Of a stretch of 64,000 nucleotides of DNA, positions 58,337 to 64,000 are shown piece after piece. Numbering within the stretch: the stretch's first letter is position 1; every line of letters begins with the position of its first letter. The translations under genes and the position numbers were made by a program. The stretch is from Bacteroidota bacterium (GTDB lineage: Bacteria > Bacteroidota > Bacteroidia > Bacteroidales > UBA6013): positions 1-64,000 of the forward strand of contig JAIFMG010000041.1 of NCBI GenBank assembly GCA_020048645.1, read 5' to 3'. The notes under the pieces are model-generated. The model did not search any database. It saw nothing but the letters and a program-made list of their open reading frames with translations, and had not been told where the DNA came from.

Positions 58337-59998
58337 CAACTTCCTGAAATCCTGTTGGAAAGACACTCCGTCGAGCTCGCCGATGAGGGTGTATTCGCCC
58401 GCTGGCAAGGCTTCGAGGCCTGGCCATTGGCCCAGTTGGTGGCAGCCGGGAAGCAGGGGCTCCTGCCAGGCGCGCAGGGCCACGCCGTTCTTGTCTTGCA
58501 GGCGGAGCTCCAGGGCGGGCGCGCCTGGGGCCGCCTCGACTTCGACGCGCTGGCTGGCGCCGACGAAGCTGACGCGGGCCTTGGGATGGGAGGCCAAGGT
58601 GCGGCGCCCCATGCCCCGCAGGAAGGCGTCGGCCAGCAGGAAGTCGGGGATGCCGAAGCCGAGCTGCACGCTGGGCGACGCGTAGCGGTTGGCGCTGGCC
58701 TCGAGGGCCTTGATGACCTGCATGGGCTGGCGGTCGGGGTTGGCCTGCCAGAGGCAAGTCACCATGCCGGCCATGATGGGCGATGAGAAGGAAGTGCCGC
58801 TGGCCTGCGACACCCCATCGCCATAGGCGTTCTGGACGATGGAGTTGAGGCCCATCGCGCTGACGTTGGGCTTGACGCGGCCGTCTTCGCTGAAGCCCTC
58901 GGAGGTGAAGTAGGCGGGCGCGCCGTTGGACCCGACGGCCCCGACGGTCAAGACGCTGTCGGCATCGGCGGGGCTGGTGATCTTGCGCCAGGGCTCGTCG
59001 CCCGAGTTTCCGGCGCTGGTCACCATGAGCATGCCTTTGTGGGCGGCCCAGTCGCTGCCGATGCTGATGATGGCGCTGCTGCCGTTGAGGAAGGCGTGGG
59101 TGTAGTCGGGCCCAGAGTCGAAGTCGTTGTAACCCAGGGAGGTGTTGACCACGTCGGCGCCCACGCTGTCGGCGTACTCGGCGGCCACGGTCCAGTTGAA
59201 CTCCTCGACGGGGAACTCGCTGGCGGCGTCCTCGGAGCGGAGGAGCCAGAACTGGGCCTCGGGCGCGGTGCCGACGAAGGTGCCGGGCTTGTTGGCGCCG
59301 ATGGTCGAAAAGACCTGCATCCCGTGGGTGGAGGTGTTGAACTTGAGGGGCCCGCCGCGGACGAAGTCCCAGTGGCCGAGGACTTTGTCGCTTTCGAACG
59401 CGCCGACGATGCAGTCCAACGAATTGGCCTTGTAGAACCCGGCATCAATGACGGCCACCTGCATGCCCTGGCCCTCGAAGCCCATGCGGTGCAGGTCCAC
59501 TCCCTTGAGCTGCTCGATCTGGGCCAGGCCCCTGCCGTAGTTGTTCGCCTCCTCCAGCTCGGCCTGCCGCCAGCGCAAGGGCAGGACGGCCAGGGGCTGG
59601 GGCGCGGGCGGCGGGGCCTTTTCGGCGGGCTTGTCCAGCCACTGCCTGTCCACCACGAAGGGCAGGTCCATGATGCGCTCCAGCACCTGCGGGTCGGTGG
59701 CCACCACGCTGACGGCGTTGAACCACTTGGATACGTTCCGAATGTCTCCGCCAGCCTGGCTCACGGCCTGGCGGTAGGCGGGGTTGACGGGCAGGTCCTG
59801 CTCGGCCAGCCCGATTCCCATCCGCTGGCGGCGCTCGATGGACCTGGGCGATAGGAACTCTTCGGGGCGCTCGAGCGAATACGGGGAATCGTCCTTGTCG
59901 GTGAACTGGATCCAGTAGGTGTCGGGCGCGAGCGAGAACTGCCCGCTGGCCTCCAGGAACAGCCCCAAGGCGCCCAAGAGCAAGAAAGTCTTCTTCAT
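58331..59998 (-). CDS. Subtilisin-like serine protease (S8), exported
   Basis: 555 residues from ATG at 59998 (signal peptide MKKTFLLLGALGLFLEASGQ); the longer open frame to 60211 is a shadow. A propeptide-like region (25-140) with 'PRSIERRQRMGI' precedes the catalytic domain. The triad is Asp185 ('VAVIDAGFY'), His225 ('STHGMQV') and Ser403 ('GTSFSSP'). The HGM and DAG contexts differ slightly from the common HGT and DTG/DSG forms. The C-terminal 80 residues are beta-rich and end in 'GVSFQQDFRKLR', which resembles a T9SS sorting domain but is not decisive. It probably degrades extracellular or periplasmic proteins. It is the last gene of a three-gene minus-strand operon. Confidence 0.93.
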   Translation of the reverse strand: MKKTFLLLGALGLFLEASGQFSLAPDTYWIQFTDKDDSPYSLERPEEFLSPRSIERRQRMGIGLAEQDLPVNPAYRQAVSQAGGDIRNVSKWFNAVSVVATDPQVLERIMDLPFVVDRQWLDKPAEKAPPPAPQPLAVLPLRWRQAELEEANNYGRGLAQIEQLKGVDLHRMGFEGQGMQVAVIDAGFYKANSLDCIVGAFESDKVLGHWDFVRGGPLKFNTSTHGMQVFSTIGANKPGTFVGTAPEAQFWLLRSEDAASEFPVEEFNWTVAAEYADSVGADVVNTSLGYNDFDSGPDYTHAFLNGSSAIISIGSDWAAHKGMLMVTSAGNSGDEPWRKITSPADADSVLTVGAVGSNGAPAYFTSEGFSEDGRVKPNVSAMGLNSIVQNAYGDGVSQASGTSFSSPIMAGMVTCLWQANPDRQPMQVIKALEASANRYASPSVQLGFGIPDFLLADAFLRGMGRRTLASHPKARVSFVGASQRVEVEAAPGAPALELRLQDKNGVALRAWQEPLLPGCHQLGQWPGLEALPAGEYTLIGELDGVSFQQDFRKLR

Positions 59999-60018
59999 TT
60001 GGGGGAAATTTAATGGTG

Positions 60019-61434
60019 TCAAATTTTGGTATCCGATACGATTGGGTCCATCTGGCTTTTGATTTCCTGGGCGATGCCCCCGGCCCGCCGGCGGAGGTCC
60101 GCGTCGGATTGCCAGCGCCACCGCGCGCCGAGCTTTCGCCACCAGCGGTGGTAGTGCAGGGCGAAGATGCCCGAGGCCGGCAGGGACAGGCCGAAGAGCA
60201 GGTTGAGCCACCAGGGCCCGAACCAGAGGAAGGAAAGCCCGAAGAGCGTCGCGAAGAGGATGGGGAACAAAAATACTCCCCCCAGGGCGAACTTGATGGA
60301 GCTTCGGAACTGGGTGTCGGCGATCTTGCGCTGGGTGAAGCGTTCGAGCAGGAAATGGGGCAGGAAGCTGATGGCGGCTCCGTAGAGGAAGAAAGGCAGC
60401 AGCAGCAGCAGGCCCAGGGCGCGGCCGGCCAAGGCGGGCCTGGAGCTGGGGCGATGCGGGACCCAGGGGCGTATGTCCTTGGCCTTGAGCTCCTTGTCGA
60501 GCCGCAGGGCCTTTTCTTCGAGCTGGGCGTAGGCCTCGGGGTCGGCCTTGCGCAGGCGGTGCAGCCCCTCGGCGGAGCGCTGGTCGGCCAGGAGGCGGTT
60601 GGGGTAGCTGTCGTCGAGGCCCATGCGGCCGAGCAGGGGCAGGCGGTAGAACTGGCGCAGGAAGTCGTCGGCCGCGTAGTGCTTGAGGTCTCGGATGTTG
60701 AGCATCAGGCCCGAGATGCCGTCGGAGAGGCGGTCGCGGAAGGCGAGCATCCCCCGCTGCGGGTTCTCGAGGTAGGCGTCTCGGAAGTCGGCCACCTCGA
60801 CGGGCTTGCCGAAGCGGACATGGACGACGGTGCGGGCGTTGGTGTAGTGCCAGAGGTGCAGGCCCACGGGCACGACCTTGAGCCCGAGCTGCCAGTGGTT
60901 GCGCTCCTCGGCCTGGAAGGCGATGCGCGAGAGGCCCTTCTGCAAGACGCGCAAGTGGTGCTTGTCGATGTGCGTGGCCTCGGGGAAGATGGCCAGCGGG
61001 TACTCCTTCTTTTCGAGCACCTCGATGGACTTCTCGAAGATGCGCTCGTTCAGGGCCAGGGTGTCCTTGCCGTCGCGCAGGCGGAACACGGGCATGATGC
61101 GCATGAAGGTCAGGACGCTGGCCAGCCTGGGGTTGCGGAAGATGTCGGCCCGCGCCAGGAAGACCACCGGCCGCCGGGTGTTGAAGACCACGGCCAGGGC
61201 GTCCATCAGGGCGTTCTGGTGGTTGGGCGCCAGGATGAGGGCCTGGCCGCGGGGCAGGTTCTCCAGCCCCTCGACGTGTACCTGGTGGTAGAAGAGCCTG
61301 TAGAAGCCAATCACGATGCGCTTGAGCGGCTCGTGCATGAAAAAATGCTGGTCAACCCGGTCGATGAAGGAAAGGTCCAGCTTGGATTCTTGGCTCTCTT
61401 GTGGTTCTGGTTGTGCTTGTGTTGGCATGGGCAT
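60019..61434 (-). CDS. 1-acyl-glycerol-3-phosphate acyltransferase-like protein (PlsC family)
   Basis: 471 residues from ATG at 61434; a TTG at 61449 overlapping the upstream stop is an alternative. The N-terminal half is a PlsC domain: 'APNHQNALMDAL' (the H-x4-D catalytic motif), 'FLARADIFRNP', 'IFPEATH' and 'VVPVGLHLW'. After a charged helical linker there are two to three hydrophobic segments (about 345-420), so it is a membrane enzyme. It should acylate lysophosphatidic acid or a related lipid during phospholipid or ornithine/glycine-lipid synthesis. The extra C-terminal membrane part makes it longer than typical PlsC (about 245 residues). It lies between the SBF transporter and the protease genes (gaps of 11 and 20 bases). 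Confidence 0.9.
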   Translation of the reverse strand: MPMPTQAQPEPQESQESKLDLSFIDRVDQHFFMHEPLKRIVIGFYRLFYHQVHVEGLENLPRGQALILAPNHQNALMDALAVVFNTRRPVVFLARADIFRNPRLASVLTFMRIMPVFRLRDGKDTLALNERIFEKSIEVLEKKEYPLAIFPEATHIDKHHLRVLQKGLSRIAFQAEERNHWQLGLKVVPVGLHLWHYTNARTVVHVRFGKPVEVADFRDAYLENPQRGMLAFRDRLSDGISGLMLNIRDLKHYAADDFLRQFYRLPLLGRMGLDDSYPNRLLADQRSAEGLHRLRKADPEAYAQLEEKALRLDKELKAKDIRPWVPHRPSSRPALAGRALGLLLLLPFFLYGAAISFLPHFLLERFTQRKIADTQFRSSIKFALGGVFLFPILFATLFGLSFLWFGPWWLNLLFGLSLPASGIFALHYHRWWRKLGARWRWQSDADLRRRAGGIAQEIKSQMDPIVSDTKI

Positions 61435-61445
61435 TGGGAAACGGT

Positions 61446-62432
61446 TCAATCAATGGGTTCCTTGTCCTTGTCGGAAGAGGCGCGGCTGGGGCGTCCCAGG
61501 CGAAGGATATAGCTGAGCTCGTCCTCGGATACGGGAATCTTGTTCCAGAGGTAGGCCACCCCGAGGCCGGAGATGATGTGCCAGATGCCCCACCACGCGG
61601 CGATGAAGGCCATGCCGCCCTGCCCATCGAAGAGGCTGAATATCAGGACCAGGCCAAGGCCGCTGTTCTGGATGCCGGTCTCGATGGTGATCGTGCGCCG
61701 GTCGCGCTTGTAAACGCGGGCCACGGAGCTGGTCAGGTAGCCGGCGAACAGGGCCACGCCGTTGTGGATGAGGACAATGAGCATGATGTACTTGATGTAC
61801 TTCAGGAAGTAGTCGAAGTTGTTGGCGAAGGCCACCACGACGAAGCCCATGAAGATGACGATGGACAGGCGCTTGACCGGGCGGATGAACCGGCGGGTCA
61901 GGTCGGGGAAGCGATGGTTGAAGGCCATGCCCAGCAAAAGCGGGATGCCCAGGAGGATGAACACGCTCTGGAACATCTCCCAGGCGTCGATCTCCAGCGG
62001 TGGAAGGTCCGCCCGGCCCGTGTAAATCCCCCCCCAGAGGGCGAAGTTGAGCGGGGTCAGCACCACTGCCGCGAGCGTGGCGATGGCCGTCAGGCTGACC
62101 GACAGGGCCGTGTTGCCGCCCGCCATCGAGGAGATGAAGTTGGAGATGTTGCCCCCTGGACAACTGGCCACCAGGATCATGCCCATGGCCACCCCCGCCG
62201 AGAGGTCCAGGCTCACCACGACGAGGTAGGTCATCGCGGGCATCACCACGAACTGGGCCAACATGCCCACCCACACGGACTTGAGGTTCCGCGCGACATC
62301 CCGGAAGTGGGACATCTTGATTTCCAAGGCCACGCCAAACATTATAAAAGCAAGGGTGATGTTCAGCAAATGCAGGCTTTGGGGGCTGAAGTTGAGCCGA
62401 ATCGGGTCAAGGGCTTCGAGGGCTTCTCGCAT
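61446..62432 (-). CDS. Bile acid:sodium symporter-family (SBF/BASS) transporter
   Basis: 328 residues with nine to ten hydrophobic helices. Family motifs include 'ITLAFIMFGVALEIK', 'ILVASCPGGNISNFIS' (the Na+/substrate-binding crossing) and 'ETGIQNSGLGLVLIF'. Such proteins carry bile acids, pyruvate, pantothenate or other organic anions with sodium; the substrate here is unknown. It is the first gene of the minus-strand operon with the acyltransferase and protease. The -7 candidate TATATTTG is at 62524-62517. It diverges from the SpoIIE phosphatase gene. Confidence 0.92.
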   Translation of the reverse strand: MREALEALDPIRLNFSPQSLHLLNITLAFIMFGVALEIKMSHFRDVARNLKSVWVGMLAQFVVMPAMTYLVVVSLDLSAGVAMGMILVASCPGGNISNFISSMAGGNTALSVSLTAIATLAAVVLTPLNFALWGGIYTGRADLPPLEIDAWEMFQSVFILLGIPLLLGMAFNHRFPDLTRRFIRPVKRLSIVIFMGFVVVAFANNFDYFLKYIKYIMLIVLIHNGVALFAGYLTSSVARVYKRDRRTITIETGIQNSGLGLVLIFSLFDGQGGMAFIAAWWGIWHIISGLGVAYLWNKIPVSEDELSYILRLGRPSRASSDKDKEPID

Positions 62433-62516
62433 CTTGAGGGTTTCTTACGTGTATTGGGTCAGGGGAACGCACGGCGGCCTGTGCCCCGGGCGGCTAGCCC
62501 TGGGCGAAGGCCTTGC

Positions 62517-62524
62517 CAAATATA
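62517..62524 (-). promoter_or_regulatory. Candidate -7 element for the SBF-acyltransferase-protease operon
   Basis: Reads TATATTTG on the minus strand, a full match to TAnnTTTG, 85 bases before the ATG at 62432. No clear TTG is at the -33 position. Confidence 0.45.
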
Positions 62525-62574
62525 GCAATATTTGGCCGCCGTGGCCCCCAGGAAGGGCTCCAGCGGCCCGCGCT

Positions 62575-62606
62575 TTTGGCAGTTTGTCCGATTCGGCTTA
62601 TTTTCA
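62575..62606 (+). promoter_or_regulatory. Candidate promoter for the membrane SpoIIE phosphatase
   Basis: TTTG at 62575-62578, a 20-base spacer, then TATTTTCA at 62599-62606 (two mismatches in the -7). The ATG follows 85 bases later. Confidence 0.45.
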
Positions 62607-62690
62607 GGGCTTGGCAGGACACCTCCAGCCCGCTGCTCCCGCTAGGCTGCGACTTCTTTTCCCTTCTGACCAGGAACACATTCTCTTGGA

Positions 62691-64000
62691 ATGAGCACCA
62701 AGCCCGATTCCCTCCGCGCGTCGATCAGCGAGCCCAGCGGCTCGCTGCGCAAGTTCTACACGGCCTTGGCCTGCCACTCCGCCTTGGGCTTCTCCGTCTC
62801 GCTGGGCCTGTTTTTCGCCCTGGTGGGCGATTGGCGGCAAGCCGTGGCCAGCCTGGCCTGGTCCGCCTATTTTGGGCTGCTCTCGGCCCTGGCCTTCAAG
62901 GACAAGGCCACCCGCCAGCTTCTCAGCCTGCTCATCCTGGGCGTCCTGGCCGCGCTGGCCCTGGTCGTTACGCTGGTTCCCAGGGGTTTCCTGCTGGTGG
63001 GCAACCTGTTCCTGTTCGCCGAGGTGCTCCTGCTGCTGGCCCTGCCCAAGCGGCGCTACATGGCCCTGATCCTGGCCATGCTCGCCGGGCTGGCCGCCGC
63101 CCTCTGGGCACGCTGGCGCGAGCAGGACCTTTCCGGGGGAATCCAGGCCGCCGAGCTCTGGACCATGGCCTTCCTCTCGGGCCTGAACCTGCTTTTCGTC
63201 GGCTGGACCATCGCCTCCCTGAAACGAGGCTACCAGGCCCAGCGGGAAATGGCCCGCGAGGAGAGGGCCAAGGCCCAGGAAAGGATCGAGCAGATCAACA
63301 GGCACAAGGCCAGGCTCGAGAAGCAGGCCCTCAAGCTCCTGGTGGCCCAAGACCGCATCCTGCGCCAGAGCCAGGAAATCGAGGCCATCAACAAGCAGCG
63401 CGACGAGAGCATCGCCTACGCCAAGAACCTCCAGCGCACCCTCATGCCCAAGTTCAGCGACTTCCGCGCCCACTTCTCCAACAGCTTCGTGCTCTACCGG
63501 CCCAAGGACGTGCTCAGCGGAGACTTCGTCTGGGTGCAGGACACCGGACCATCCGTCGTGTTCGGCCTGGGCGACTGCACCGGGCACGGCGTCCGCGGAG
63601 CCTTCATGAGCGTCCTGGCCATGAACTTCCTCGACGAGGCCATCAGCAAGCGGCTCGCGAAGGCCGCGCCGGGACAAGGCGACGACCAGCCGCTCTTCGC
63701 CTGGCTCGAGCCCAGCGCGATGCTCGAGGACATGCGCCACCGCATCAAGAAGGCCCTCCAGAACGGCGACGAGGCCTCCGCCCAAGACGGCCTCGACATG
63801 GCCCTTTGCGTGTTCGACAAGGCCAGCCTGCGCCTGAAGTTCGCCGGGGCCAACCTCTCGCTGGCCGTCGTCCGGCGGCAGTTCCTGCGAGAGCCCGACT
63901 TCACCTGGATAGAGCCCAACCCCTCGAAATGGCAGCCCAAGCATTTCCAGTACGGCGAGACGGCCTACTACGAGGTTCCCGGCGAGAAGGTGCCCGTGGG
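62691..64000 (+). CDS. Membrane SpoIIE-type PP2C phosphatase (partial, runs off the window)
   Basis: An open frame from ATG at 62691 to the window end, about 436 residues without a stop. My translation gives five to six hydrophobic helices (about residues 30-175) with short loops, then a Lys/Glu/Gln coiled coil (about 185-245). A PP2C SpoIIE domain follows, with 'LSGDFVWVQDTG' and 'GDCTGHGVRGAFMSVLAM'. The domain resembles the one at 2825-3500 but is joined to a multi-helix membrane module instead of a propeller. It is probably a third input phosphatase for partner-switching (inference). The C-terminal 'DDITI'-type motif would lie beyond 64000. Confidence 0.88.
   Translation, partial: MSTKPDSLRASISEPSGSLRKFYTALACHSALGFSVSLGLFFALVGDWRQAVASLAWSAYFGLLSALAFKDKATRQLLSLLILGVLAALALVVTLVPRGFLLVGNLFLFAEVLLLLALPKRRYMALILAMLAGLAAALWARWREQDLSGGIQAAELWTMAFLSGLNLLFVGWTIASLKRGYQAQREMAREERAKAQERIEQINRHKARLEKQALKLLVAQDRILRQSQEIEAINKQRDESIAYAKNLQRTLMPKFSDFRAHFSNSFVLYRPKDVLSGDFVWVQDTGPSVVFGLGDCTGHGVRGAFMSVLAMNFLDEAISKRLAKAAPGQGDDQPLFAWLEPSAMLEDMRHRIKKALQNGDEASAQDGLDMALCVFDKASLRLKFAGANLSLAVVRRQFLREPDFTWIEPNPSKWQPKHFQYGETAYYEVPGEKVPV

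Overview
The window looks like chromosomal DNA from a high-GC member of the Bacteroidota. The support comes from marker families. There is a Por/type IX secretion C-terminal sorting domain, two TonB-dependent receptors, and outer-membrane barrels of DUF2490 type. Giant periplasmic beta-propeller plus triple-tyrosine (Y_Y_Y) sensors, an ECF sigma/anti-sigma pair and leucine-rich repeats of Bacteroidota style also occur. Several intergenic sequences match the phylum's promoter pattern TTG-N19-21-TAnnTTTG. Coding DNA is GC-rich while intergenic DNA is AT-richer and full of short repeats. No rRNA, tRNA, CRISPR array, prophage or intact insertion sequence was seen. The genus cannot be named from this sequence.

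Left part (1-7.5 kb): a hypothetical protein, a 35-residue membrane peptide and a carboxypeptidase-regulatory-domain protein on the plus strand. Facing them are an FKBP-type prolyl isomerase lipoprotein, a one-protein sensor (propeller, Y_Y_Y, coiled coil, SpoIIE phosphatase) and a YceI lipoprotein.

Centre left (7.8-33.5 kb): about 25.7 kb of minus-strand genes with mostly tiny gaps. In transcription order they are: a membrane nSTAND NTPase with WD40 repeats; a TPR-TonB receptor translationally coupled to it; an orphan isopropylmalate/homocitrate-synthase-like enzyme; a DUF2490 barrel; an Npt-type nucleotide transporter fused to HEAT repeats and a cNMP-like domain; a giant propeller sensor; a YadA-head-like protein; a T9SS cargo protein; a second giant sensor; a soluble histidine kinase; a receiver-SpoIIE phosphatase; an RsbW-like kinase; and a STAS protein. 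The last three make a partner-switching module. Both giant sensors keep an ATP-binding domain but have Asp where the phospho-accepting His should be. This locus is the best candidate for an undescribed system.

Centre right (34-50 kb): a Cache-PAS hybrid kinase with receiver and HPt domains; two envelope proteins; a repeat-rich region; an ECF sigma/anti-sigma/DUF4097 operon; xseB coupled to an LRR protein; an Rpn-type nuclease with tandem repeats; an alpha-amylase; a TSUP permease; small membrane proteins; and a DUF697 protein paired with a ParA-like ATPase that has an unusual Walker A.

Right part (50-64 kb): a DUF2892 protein, PEP carboxylase, a fatty acid desaturase and a second TonB receptor. 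Then comes a repeat-rich convergent gap, a minus-strand operon (SBF transporter, acyltransferase, subtilisin-like protease), and the start of a third SpoIIE phosphatase that runs off the end. Dispersed repeats at 1-40, 38.6-39.4, 49.6-49.9, 55.0-55.2 and 57.7-58.3 kb link the intergenic regions to each other.
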